A DNA stretch of 64,000 nucleotides from Patella vulgata (Eukaryota > Mollusca > Gastropoda > Patellidae), in NCBI RefSeq assembly GCF_932274485.2, contig NC_065880.2:52872894-52936893 (forward strand), in the 5' to 3' direction. Every line of letters begins with the position of its first letter. The stretch's first letter is position 1. The translations under genes and the position numbers were made by a program. The notes under the pieces are model-generated. The model saw nothing but the letters and a program-made list of their open reading frames with translations, was not told the DNA's origin and ran no database searches. Shown piece by piece: positions 47,913 to 58,493 of the stretch.

Positions 47913-47932
47913 GTTTGTAATATCTATTATCA

Positions 47933-48158
47933 TTTTTTAACGCCCACATTTTCATGTGGACTTATATTGTCGCCGCCCCTGTCTGTCCATCTGTTCACAT
48001 TTTGATTGTGGTCCCTCTAGAGGACACAATTTTTATCCCATTTTGACTAAACTTAAAATATAGGTCTATATCCTGAATATCTCGGCTTCTTTCGATATTG
48101 GCATGTATCAGACTGTAACTTCATGGATATTGGCCCCGGATTGTACGAAAAATCACAA
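47933..48158 (+). mobile_element. HINE-A 5' end, interrupted
   Basis: ttttttaacgcccacatttt with its complementary arm, GTC-rich run and half a unit. It stops at gattgtacgaaaaatcac, where another HINE-A 5' end begins. Confidence 0.65.
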
Positions 48159-48746
48159 TTTTATACGCCCACATTTTCATGTGAACGTATATTGTCGTCG
48201 CCCCTGTCCGTCCGTCCGGACATCCGTTTACAATTGTTTGTGAACAGTCTACAGGTCACAATTTTTATCCGATTTCAACGAAACTTGAAATATAGGTTTA
48301 TCACCCTAAGATCTCGGTTCCTTTCGATATTGGCATGTATCGGACTTCATGGATTATGCCCCCTGATTGTACGAAAAATCAAGTTTTTAGCTTGTGAACA
48401 CTGTAGAGGTCACAATTTTTATCCGATTTGGTTTAAACTTGAAATGTATGCTTATAACCCAAAGATCTCGGTTCCTTTCGATATTCACGCATATCGGAAC
48501 GTAACTTCCTGCATTATGGCCCCTGATTGTATGAAAAATCGCGTTTTTAGCTTGTGGACCCTATAGAGGTCCTGATTTTTATCCGATTTAAAAAAACGTA
48601 TTAGTATATCACCTTTACACCCAAAGGACGACTGAGTTTGAATTTCGTGAAAATCGGCCCAAAACTGACAGACAAAATGGTCGCCGTTCGTTCTCAAATA
48701 GCGTAAAAATATGATATATCAAGGTTGTGGACCCTATAGAGGTCAC

Positions 48747-48807
48747 CCCGTCTTCATTAGCCCAGGTTAGGAGTAGGACGTTAAACTCCATTTCATTTCA
48801 TTTAATT
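48747..48807 (+). mobile_element. SINE-2 3' scrap (61 bp) with target duplication
   Basis: Only the last 61 bp of SINE-2 are present (cccgtcttcattagcccagg to the (CATTT)n tail). TATAGAGGTCAC flanks it on both sides (48735-48746; 48808-48819), a 12-bp target duplication. This is a severely 5'-truncated but genuine insertion. Confidence 0.9.
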
Positions 48808-50066
48808 TATAGAGGTCACAATTTTTATCCGATTTTGTTGAAACTTGAAATGTAAGTTTATAACCCACAGATCTCAGTTCCTTTCGATATTCGCGCATAT
48901 TGGACTGTAACTTCCTGAATTATGGCCCCTGATTGCACGAAAAATCGCGTTTTTAGCTTGTGGACCCTATAGAGGTCATAATTTTTATCCGATTTAAATA
49001 ATCGTATTATTATATCACCGTTACACCCTAAGGACGGCTGAGTTTGAATTTCGTGAAAATCAGCCCAAAATTGACAGACAAAATGGCCGCCCTTTGTTCT
49101 CAAATAGCGTAAAAATATGGTATATCAAGGTTTTGGACCCTAAAGAGGTCACAATTTTTATCAGATTTTGTTGAAACTTGAAATGTAAGTTTATAACTCA
49201 AAGATCTTGGTTCCTTTCCATATTCGCGCATATCGGACCATAACTTCCTGAATTATGGCCCCTGATTGTACGAAAAATCACGTTTTTAGCATGTGGACCC
49301 TATAGAGGTCATAATTTTTATCCGATTTAAAAAAACGTATTATTATATCACCGTTACACCCTAGGGACGGCTAAGTTCGTATTTCGTGAAAATCGGCCCA
49401 AAACTGACAGACAAAATTTCCGCCCTTCGTTCTCAAATAGCATAAAATATGGTATATCAAGGTTGTGGACCCTATAGAGGTCACAATTTTAATCCTATTG
49501 TGATGAAACTTGAAATGTAAGTTTATAACCCAAAGATCTCGGTTCCTTTCAATATTCGCGCATATCGGACTGTAACTTCCTGAATTATGGCCCCTGATTG
49601 TATGAAAAATCACGTTTTTGGCTTGTGGACCCTATAGCGGTCATAATTTTTATGCTATTTAAAAAAACACATGTGAATGTATCACCGTTACACCCTGGGG
49701 ATGGTTAAGTTCGAAATTCGTAAAAATCGGACCAAAACTGACAGACAAAATGGCCACCCCTCGTACTCAAATAGCGTAAAAATATGATATATCAAGGTTG
49801 TGGACTTTCTAGAGGTCACAATTTTCTTCTGATTTTGATGAAACTTAAAATATAAGTTTATAATCCAAAGATCTCGATATTCGCACATATCTGACCGTAA
49901 CTTCTGAATTATGGCCCCTGATTGTACGAAAAATTGCGTTTTTACCTTGAGGAACCTCTAAAGGTCACAATTATTATCCGATTTAAAAAAAACCTTTGAA
50001 TATATCACCTTTACACCCTAAGGATGGTTGGGTTTGAATTTCGTGAAAATCGGACCAAAACTGAGA

Positions 50067-51255
50067 CAAATTGCTTTTCACAGCCTACACAGCTCCTCTT
50101 GGTGATGTCATTCGAGATCATGGATTAGACTACCAGTTGTACGCCGATGACACCCAACTCTATGTTGCTGTAAATGAACATTCTGAAACTGTGAAAATTA
50201 CTATTCTAGAACAATGTATTTTAGATATTAAAGCCTGAATGAAAACCAATCTATTAAAACTGAATGACGACAAGACCGAAGTTATAAGATTTTCAACCCG
50301 CTTTAATAAACACAATTTAAAAACCAATGCAGTACGTGTTGGTAATAGTTCAATCGCATGTGTTGATACTGTAAAGAACTTGGGTGTTATATTCGACTCA
50401 AAGATGTCAATGAAAGCACAAATAACTGCAATGTGCAAATCCTGCAATTATCACCTGTATAATATTGGCAAAATTAGGTCCTTCATTGATTATGACACAA
50501 CTAAACTATTTGTAAATGCCTTTATCACCTCAAAATTAGACTACTGTAATTCGTTGCTTTCTGGCCTTCCTTCTTCATATATCCAACCGTTACAGCTAAT
50601 TCAAAATAAAGCTGCCCGAATAGTGTCCCGGACAAACAGGAGTATATATATAACACCAGTGCTCAAAGTCTTACATTGGCTTCCAATCCCATTCCGTATT
50701 GAGTTTAAAATATTATCATTGACATACTTCTGTTTAAACTGTGACAATGCTCCAAGATATCTTCAAGACCTAATTCAACCTTACAGGCCATCAAGATCTT
50801 TAAGATCAAGTGATCAAAATCTTTTGGAAATTCCAAAAGTCACTACCCTTTTTGGACAAAGAGCCTTCTCATTTTCTGCCCCGATGCTGTGGAACAAACT
50901 TTCCCAACAAACCAAATCCAGCTCAAACTATGCAGTATTCAAGAAAAACCTTAAAACTGAACTTTTTAATCATGCTTATAAATAGTGTTTAAATTGCTTT
51001 ATTCATGTAATGATTTTATTCGTATTTGCTAATTAACTTTTAAAACTTATATATATTTTAAATTTTGAGTAATTTTAAGCCTTGTGTGTTTTTTAAATAA
51101 TTGTTTAAATCGTATATGTTTTTTAAAATGATTATAAATTTAATATATCTCAAATTTAAAATGTATTTTTAAAGTATTTATCTTGATGTAAAACCAGCGC
51201 CACTGAGCAGCTATACTAGCTGGAACGTGTGCGCTTTATAAATGTATTAAATTAT
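50067..51255 (+). mobile_element. CR1/L2-like LINE, 5' truncated, in HINE-A
   Basis: The piece begins within the RT domain. The LYADDTQLY catalytic motif is at about 50137-50163, and the frame runs to TAA at 50983-50985. The 3' UTR has 'cagcgccactgagcagctat' and gcgctttataaatgtatt. HINE-A units continue on both sides, so the LINE landed in the array. Exact ends and target duplication are unclear. Confidence 0.85.
50239..50985 (+). pseudogene. LINE ORF2 C-terminal part (RT thumb and after)
   Basis: 248 codons in the frame of the upstream YADD motif. The in-frame codon just before this ATG is TGA, where related LINEs have Trp (..KAWM..), so the ATG is not a true start: this is the rest of a frame broken by one stop. 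Blocks typical of CR1/L2 ORF2 include LNDDKTEVI, LGVIFDSKM, YHLYNI, LDYCNSLL and HWLPI. There is no N-terminal endonuclease. Confidence 0.85.
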
Positions 51256-51526
51256 AAAATGGCTGCCCTTCTACTCATATAGCGTAGAAATATGGAATAT
51301 CAAGGTTGTGGACCCTCCAGAGGTGACAATTTTCTTCTGATTTTGATGAAACCTGAAATTTAAGTTTATAACCCAAAGATCTTGGTTCCTTTTGATATTT
51401 GCGCATATTGGATCGTAACTTCCTGTATTATGGCCACTGATTGTACGGAAAATTGCTTTTTGTTTAGCTTGTTCTCTATCCATCTCTTGCAAAATGTGGG
51501 CGTATCCTGTCTGGCAGCCGCTGGTT

Positions 51527-52075
51527 GTCTACAGGCTGGAATTCAGAATCGATCATCTTGGAATTTGGCATATTTTATTCCTGTAAGGATAGCAACTATT
51601 TATTTTGGTACATGTTCTGAACCCCAGGTGTGTGGTACCTCATCCACTTTTTTGTCTGTAAATTCTCTACAGGTTGCTATAATTAACAGATTTTGTTCAA
51701 ATTCAGCATATCAATCATTTCAATAGCAGGGTGGTACATATTTATATTGTTCCAAATCCAACCCCCAGGGGCAGAGCCAAGCCCAATTTGTTTATTTATC
51801 ATCTACAAGCTGCAATTCTTAATAAATCATCTTGGAACTTTACATATTTATTCCTTATACCGTAAAGACAGAAACTATTTATTTTGATGCATGCCCCGAC
51901 CTCCTGGGGAGGTGTCACACCCACTTTTTTGACAATATTTAGTCTTCTTTGCCTCTTGTCATATTATTCATTGCAGCTATTTCATATTTTATTCTCTTCA
52001 TTTTAAAAAGTACCATATCAATGAAAGCAGGAATGTGGACATATATTGCAGCGTTAGCAATGCTCTAGTTATATA
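51527..52075 (+). mobile_element. HINE-C 3' part
   Basis: Units with tctacaggctggaattcaga, atttattccttataccgtaa and aaccccaggtgtg, ending in GGAATGTGGACATATATTGC and agcgttagcaatgct. These are the same 3' terminal blocks as at 29200-29236. The 5' hairpin is missing: HINE-A's 3' end abuts it. Confidence 0.65.
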
Positions 52076-52196
52076 TTGCATCCATTTCCATGGAATAAAT
52101 AAAGTAGAAGTTTCTTGGAGTTCTTTCTATTTGTGTTCAATCCAATTAATATTCTATCTTTATTTGTTTCAACTTTATGGTTCTTATTTCTGTACT

Positions 52197-52664
52197 CAGA
52201 GCCTCGTTTAACATGGTGACGAGACGGCAGCACCGCCACGCACTGGCCAAACTGTGCCGCCTACTGAGCCCAAAAGTTGAAGACTGGGCAGCAACATACA
52301 TACGTTTTAAAAATCGCTGACAAGGTTTTTCCCATGTGCCAATAATATATCATGGTGCATAGGTTTACAAAATCATCTTTCTGATTGTTTTATGGGTATA
52401 TTTCTGTCTGCGGGTCAGCTGCAGCAGTGTTTGGATCTCAATTTTACAGGGTATTAATCAATCCATGGTTTAACAAGATGCCAAAACTAATAGTGTATCA
52501 AATCTCCGAAACTATTTTTTAAGTGCTCAGCAATCGAGTCTAAGGGAGTCCATTTTCAAAATTTTCAGGGGGAGACCCCCTGCGAGGGCTCGCGCATGCA
52601 GTGCTCGCGGGTCGGGCTTTGTCCGACATTGCCGCGCACGACCAAATCCTTAGACGAGGCTCTG
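52197..52664. mobile_element. hAT-type MITE, 468 bp
   Basis: Inverted ends CAGAGCCTCGTTTAA and (reversed) CAGAGCCTCGTCTAA, with one mismatch in 15. The flanks tctgtact (52189-52196) and cctgtact (52665-52672) give an 8-bp target duplication with one difference, as hAT elements make. The interior is GC-rich near the right end (gggggagaccccctgcg). No coding frame. Confidence 0.75.
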
Positions 52665-52980
52665 CCTGTACTGCATTGTATCTAACATAAATTCAGAACG
52701 GCGTTATCTGCATTATGCATGTGACTTCAGTGACTATGTGTCTGTACTATTGGAATAGTAGAGTTTTCATTGGCTGGTTACAGTATGCCATCAAGTACAT
52801 GACACTTTGATAAAAATTAGTTCAGTTTACTCAGATAGACTATAAAATGTACAGAATTATAAAACAAAAAGAAGACGTTGAAAAAAAATCTGATTTTAAT
52901 CAGATTGATCCATATATGTATTGTAAAAGTACATGGGTGTTTATTATTATTAATCTAGTGCAATGTTTTGTCTTTTTTAG

Positions 52981-53137
52981 TGCGAGAGGGTAAAAATCTT
53001 TGTCCGATGGACCCAAATGGATTAGCAGATCCTTATTGTAAAATTAAATTAGTGCCAGATGACTCTAATAAATCGAAACGAAAAACAAAAACTATTAAAG
53101 CTAGCTTAAACCCATGTTGGCAAGAAACCTTTACATT
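52981..53137 (+). CDS. conventional protein kinase C, C2 domain exon 1
   Basis: Encodes [19 protein letters not shown] and on to [12 protein letters not shown]. This is the Ca2+- and phospholipid-binding C2 domain, which docks PKC at the plasma membrane. The first two Ca2+-binding Asp of the mammalian PKC-alpha pattern (Asp187, Asp193) are present in MDPNGLAD, and the Lys-rich PIP2-binding strand follows ([12 protein letters not shown]). The acceptor is tgtcttttttag and the donor gtaagt. The exon is 157 nt and passes from phase 1 to phase 2. The intact Ca2+ site identifies a conventional isoform. Confidence 0.95.
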
Positions 53138-54773
53138 GTAAGTTATTATTATGTTTCTGCTGTGTTTTTTTTAAAAAAAAATATTTAATTTATCTTGACA
53201 TTTTCCAATCTAGCGTATTAAAGACATTAAGTAGCAGCTTGTAATTCTATATGATAGCACAACATCTGAAATAAATTCATTGTGATATGAAATTATATTG
53301 AAAGGACAAAGAAATCTTCTGTAATCTATATTGGATATTTGTCTACCAACACCTACATGATCATTATAAATAGACCTTTGTTACGTCCATAAAAAGCTAA
53401 TTACATGTACAGCTTTATAAAATGGCTTTTCTAAATTCTACATGCAACATATCTGAAATTTAAAAGAAAAAAGTTACCTTATTATATTCTCAACATTTCT
53501 TACTTTTGATATAATTTTCACCAGCTTTAAAGGATTTGACTTATTCTTTTTATTTCTAATGATTCATAACAAAAATAAAGAATTATGGATGTCGAGAATG
53601 TAAATTTGAATTTACTGTACATTTTACAGTATTTACAAATGTTTTCCGGGTTGTTATAGAATTAGCAAATGAAAAATAAACTTTTAATACAACAGAGTAT
53701 ATGTTGATAAAAGTGTACTAATTATACAAATTAAGCATCAGAACTGTGAAGAAATAGTACAAATAACTGGCCTGAAAGTTTCAGCCCAAACATTGAACTG
53801 TTTGGAATTGAATCTTAAAATGCTTGATATGGTTAGTAAATGTTTAAAGCGATAATTTCATATTTTCTAAGAAAGTCAAAACATAATTATTTCCATGTCT
53901 TTTGCTCAATAGGTTGTCAACTCACTATTATACGATTATAGGTATTATTGTCCCTCTTAAAAATCCTTTGACCCCGGAAATAATAACACAATTACCTCCC
54001 TTGTTTTTCTATTCCCTCCATGGAATAGCTATCTTCAAACGTTTGAATTTAAAGTTGAAAATGATATTTTTGCCAATTTCTTAACTGGCAATAGTGAATT
54101 ATAGGGTTAATAGGATTATTCTTTAACAAGGTAGGACTGTTTATAGATACCATCTATTTTAAGGCTTTATTTTAATAAATTTGAAAAATTTAACTTAAAA
54201 ATATGAAATTGCAGCTTTAAGGAATGCTATTGTTCAATTGTATGAGTAGCACATTAGTCGTGACCCTCAAGTTCCACATTAGCTATACAAAGGATGACTT
54301 ATAATGTAGGCATGGCTATCTGGGCTCTTTGGGATAACATGGAATTTATGCCCTTTGAAAAATTTGTATTTTTGTCAAAAAGTACCACAGATAAAATTGA
54401 TGTTATGTTCAACTCCCATCTGAAAAATCATGCCAGGTAATCCATCAGTAGAAGTCAAAGCCACACAGTGATAATAACAAATAAAGATGTACTGAAATAT
54501 GCTCTAAGGAAGTAAATCAAGACCTAAAAGGTTAGGGGAAACTATTGCATTCAGTACCACTAATTATCATCATTGCCCAATTGAAGCCTTTTGCATACTC
54601 AATTTAACTTCTAAATGGGCAGTATTATATTATATCATAGGACAAGATGCCATTATCCATAAAAGATTAAAAGACTATTTGCAAGCTGTTTTTATGGTTC
54701 GAATAAAACCGTGACATTACAAAAATTTGATTTAAACCTATTCATATTCACTCATTTTGTTTTCTCGTTTCAG
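53138..54773. other. PKC intron without recognised elements
   Basis: 1.6 kb between the two C2 exons. A stretch around 53740-54260 shares short blocks with 25960-26080 and may be a decayed MITE. The 60-codon frame at 53902-54084 has no recognisable similarity. Confidence 0.35.
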
Positions 54774-55005
54774 TGAATTATCTGCAGAAGACCATTCTAA
54801 GCGCATATCATTTGAATTGTGGGATTGGGATAGAACGTCAAGAAATGATTTTATGGGATCTTTATCATTTGGGGTATCAGAAGTAGTGAAGAATCCAGTA
54901 GATGGATGGTTTAAATTGCTCAACCATGAAGAAGGTGAATTTTATGGTATTCCTGTTACTGATGAAGTTACACCAACAATTCAAGAGCTCAAAAGTAGAA
55001 TGCAG
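54774..55005 (+). CDS. conventional protein kinase C, C2 domain exon 2
   Basis: Encodes [20 protein letters not shown] and on to [20 protein letters not shown], then the end of C2. The three Ca2+-binding Asp of the second loop are present in DWDRTSRND (PKC-alpha Asp246, 248, 254). With the previous exon all five Asp are conserved, so Ca2+ binding is expected. [14 protein letters not shown] matches the last C2 strand of cPKCs. The acceptor is tttctcgtttcag and the donor gtaaaa. The 232-nt exon leaves phase 0. The open frame continues 72 nt into the intron, which is ignored. Confidence 0.95.
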
Positions 55006-55048
55006 GTAAAACTCATTTTTTTATTAGCCCACATCAAATTGGGTTATA

Positions 55049-56196
55049 CAGTGCACTCTGTCACATCCGACCTCTGATCACTCCGGCACTCTGTTACATC
55101 CAACACCATTTTCATGTCCCGATTTATTTCCTTATTACTTCAGCCAAACAATCTCTGGGTAATTCGACCTCTGTACGTTCCGGATTACGACATCAATCAG
55201 CCGTCCCGTCAAACGATTTCCATTGAATCTACACTGTATAATCGGTGGGTGTGAAGCAAACACTTACCGATCAATTATCCGTGATATTAAAACTGGATGG
55301 GTGTGAAGCCACAAAAGATTAACAAGCAATCACCAATCAATTATCTGTGAGATTAAAACTCACTACCGTGGGTCTTTGTTGATTACTTTGATAATTTTAA
55401 TCTCTTGTACGACAGTTGTGACAAATACTCAAGAATATCCACGAATTTTCCCCAAAATTCACAGTCGTAAAAATATTCCTAGCACCTGTTGGAAACATTC
55501 GTTGCGCATGCCGATTGAACCTGAATAACCTATAAGTTTGGTCACCCTACGGATCTCTTCGAACCGTGTGACGACAAGCTGGGGATGCCCGATTCACAGT
55601 CCGGAACGTCCCGAATTGACAGAATTGCAATCGAGTGACGCGGAATTCAGTCCTGTCACAGTTCTGTCGGTCCCGACGACGGAGGTGGTGTGAGTAGAAT
55701 TGTGACATAATTAAACACGACGAACAGGTTTCGGCTGCTTGGTTGGAGGAGATATTTATATATCCAGTCGACGCATGCGTTGTAGCCCGAAGTACCCATT
55801 TTCACTCGATTGTCGCTATTTTTGGGATTGAGAGAATTCAATTCCGGAATGTTCAATCGAGTACTCCCATTATCAATGAACACGTGATAGTAAAGACAAA
55901 AGTGCGATCAACTGAAGACGGCGAAGAAGATAAATTAACGACAGACTTGACCTATTCAAAATACCTACGCATTTTAAATGAAATAAAAAATTAATGTAAT
56001 AAAATTTTGAATGTACAGAAAGGGAATAACATTCTGGTGATTCGAAGTTCTATGTTCGAAGCTACATTATAATAATACTTCTGGTTTTCGAAGTTACAAT
56101 ATTTCCGGTTTTGAGAAAACTTGGTATTCCGACACTCTGCATAATCCGACATATTGTAACGATCCCGTACGATGTTGGATGTGACAGAATGCACTG
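55049..56196 (+). mobile_element. pogo/Tigger-like element, TA-flanked
   Basis: Inverted ends CAGTGCACTCTGTCACATCC and (reversed) CAGTGCATTCTGTCACATCC, 19 of 20 equal, each flanked by TA (55047-55048; 56197-56198). CAGT-type termini with TA targets are typical of pogo/Tigger elements. The 1,148-bp length is about half that of an autonomous copy. The frame 55743-55994 may be the tail of the transposase (acidic EDGEEDKLTT..Y..L..I) but this is weak. The element starts only 43 bp after the C2 exon. A reversed split copy lies at 35419-37140. Confidence 0.7.
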
Positions 56197-56204
56197 TATA
56201 TTGC

Positions 56205-56630
56205 AGCTTTGCTGTCAACCCTGTCTGTACATCGTTGACGACAGTTATCATCTGATCTGTAGGAAATGTATCTGCATTGTTCAACAATTTTGGGTAATTA
56301 CTCTACTGCCCTTGTTTTACTTTATAGAATCTTTTGAGTTCTCAAAATTCATCCAATGTGTGGATTTCAAAGAAGTAAATTAAAGAAGTTTATTGATTTT
56401 CAGCAATTTCCATTAATTCCTTCTAGAGATGCAGAATCTTGTGAACGTTCTAAGGACAAAAGTTTACATCCGATCTGTGTGAAACTTAAAAAAATTGAAA
56501 CAAAGTATCGAATTGAAACAATTTCTGTCAATGACTTCCAGATTTAAGGTTATTGTTTCACTTTGTAGAATCTGGTGAAAACGTTTAATTTTTAACGAGC
56601 TATGGCCCTTGCTAATTTATCTTCCAAGTA
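56205..56630 (+). mobile_element. HINE-B fragment
   Basis: About two and a half units of the 150-bp family (gttatcatctgatctgtagg; ttattgattttcagcaattt; tcttgtgaacgttctaagga), diverged, with neither end present. Confidence 0.6.
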
Positions 56631-56713
56631 AAATGGTTTGATATATTTTATGATATTTTGAGGATATTTTCGTGAATATGGATTTTCTATATATCTTATT
56701 TTGTATGTTTCAG

Positions 56714-56839
56714 AAAACAGATTTACAAGAAAGAAAAATCCCACCTCCGAACAACGCACAAAATATGTCAAAACAAGATATTGTTAGAGCTAGCGATTTC
56801 AATTTTCTTACTGTTTTAGGTAAAGGTAGTTTTGGTAAG
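56714..56839 (+). CDS. conventional protein kinase C, V3 hinge and start of kinase domain
   Basis: Encodes KTDLQERKIPPPNNAQNMS, a polar, Pro-rich hinge that is the least conserved part of cPKCs, then SDFNFLTVLGKGSFGK, the start of the AGC-kinase N-lobe with the glycine-rich ATP loop (GKGSFG). The catalytic Lys, HRD and DFG motifs would be in later exons, not seen before 64000. The acceptor is gtatgtttcag and the donor gtaagt. The 126-nt exon keeps phase 0. The following intron exceeds 7.1 kb. Confidence 0.94.
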
Positions 56840-56872
56840 GTAAGTATTTTGAACAACCATGATTTAATACTC

Positions 56873-57511
56873 TTTTTATACGCCCACATTGATGCTTGCG
56901 GACGCTCTAGAGGCTAAAGTTAATATCCAATTGACTTTAAATTTATACACAGTGTTTACGGTCATGACACGAAGAAGCCTCTTGATTTTCAGCAATTTCC
57001 GATAATTACTGCCAGAGTTATGGCCCTTGATCACTTTGAAAAATCTTGTGGACGCTCTAGAGGCTCCAGTTATCATCCGATTGACTTCAGATTGATACAC
57101 AGAGTTTAAGGTCTTGAGGCGAACAAGTATATTGATTTTCAATGAATTTTGATAATATGAACAGCTAAATCCATGGTATTAAATGTTTCGTATACTAAAC
57201 GTTAGCATGGGGCAGAACTTTATAAAAACCAAACAGAGAGAGAGAGAAATGGGGTTTAACGTCCACTCGACACAAACTAGGTCAATTCGGGACTAACATA
57301 TGGTTTAATTTTATTTACATAATTCGCTTGCGCGTAGGGGTCTTTAGCATTGGGAGGAAACCGGAGGCCCGGGAGAAAACCCACGAGATTGGACAGGCGA
57401 CCCTACTCCTTGCCACGTACAACCGGGGATTCGAAACCACGCCAGTCGACTCAATGACAGACTTTATGATACAGCATGCGCACGCAAACCATTCAGCTAT
57501 CCAAACCACCA

Positions 57512-57544
<33 letters not shown>

Positions 57545-57706
57545 ATTCTAATGATTTTCTGATAAGTGACTCTTAATCAGATTTTAGTGTATTATAAATG
57601 TTTCATTACCGAAAAAAGTAAAAACGTGCGACAACTCTTGTTGACTGCCTGGAGGATTTAGCTGTCATGGGTGTATGTTTCGTTGCCTGGCAATCTGTCT
57701 TTATAA
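56873..57706 (+). mobile_element. HINE-B with 5' end, split by SINE-1
   Basis: It opens with ctttttatacgcccacattg, the same 5' block as HINE-A, but then carries two 150-bp B-type units (gttatggcccttgatcactt; gcggacgctctagaggct). After the SINE-1 at 57235-57525 the family 3' end follows (aacgtgcgacaactcttgtt; gggtgtatgtttcgttgcctgg in part) to about 57706. It shows that A and B share one 5' terminus. It starts only about 33 bp after the PKC exon donor. Confidence 0.7.
57235..57525 (-). mobile_element. SINE-1, full-length, reversed
   Basis: (GA)n tail, ggggtttaacgtccactcga, aaaccggaggcccgggagaa centre, then reversed tRNA-like head ('ggggattcgaaaccacgcca' B box; ccattcagctatcca A box) and a C run. 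The flanks share about 7 bp (ccaaaca), so the target duplication is only tentative. Confidence 0.8.
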
Positions 57707-58485
57707 TTGATGTTATGGTCTGTAACAATTCGTTAGTAGATATTGGATACTTTACAGATCTCTAAGCAGTTGACCATTTGCTCTTTTGCACATACTGTAA
57801 CTTTAACATGCGTCCTGTGTAGGAATTTTGTTAAAACAGGCTAACTTAAAACTGGAAAATGAACCAATATGCAGCAATGCTCAAGAGAGAGATTTAATAG
57901 CATTAAGCAATTCCTGGAAGACTTAATCTATTGAATAACTTAAGTGGTATTTGCTTGATTACCACACAGTAAAACATGGTCATGATTAAATCTTTAATGA
58001 TTAATGGCACAACAGATGTATATTGATAGCATGTTCTTTCTGGAGTTTTTAAAAAAAAAAAAAAAGGAACTCCTGACAACTGAACATGAAATTCTTATTA
58101 CTGGCGTTTATTGGATGTAATATTGATTGAAAAGAAGGTCTGTGTACAGGTTAACTTTCCAATACAACTAGATTAGAATTAGTTGTCATGTATAATTTAA
58201 TTGTATTCTGCTTCTATTATACATTGATCTTCAACTTCTAATTGATTACCGGTATTAGTAGAATATTTTCTGACATGTATAGTGTTTCATCAATCATATT
58301 TAAAAGATAAAATTTAATTGCTTACACATAATGTAGAGCCTAAGGTCTTGCCTAGTTGTTCAGATATGATGCATGCATAATAATATGTAAGACACCATTC
58401 ATTTCCTATCCTTTCCACTGGTAATGTGCTATTTTGTCAGATTTGACATTAACGCTAATGAAATAAATGAATCTAGATGACTATA
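57707..58485. other. intron, no recognisable feature
   Basis: Non-coding intronic sequence with an A run at 58051-58065. Confidence 0.4.
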
Positions 58486-58493
58486 GACACCCC

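Larger units (their letters stand above)
48159..51526 (+). mobile_element. HINE-A, long array, with SINE-2 and LINE insertions
   Basis: The 5' end is TTTTATACGCCCACATTTTC with arm and gtccgtccgtcc. About six internal units of about 334 bp follow (taaccca-agatct block at about 48458, 48860, 49193, 49526, 49860). The 3' end is 'ctctatccatctcttgcaaa', tgtgggcgtat, then GGCAGCCGCTGG. A SINE-2 scrap (48747-48807) and a LINE piece (about 50067-51255) sit inside. This is the longest HINE-A copy here. Minus-strand frames such as 48858-49103 recur unit by unit. Confidence 0.75.

Noticed and set aside
54757-55077. 106-codon frame as a single-exon gene
   Set aside because: It is the second C2 exon of PKC plus short intron read-through on each side; splice sites at 54774 and 55005 set the true limits.
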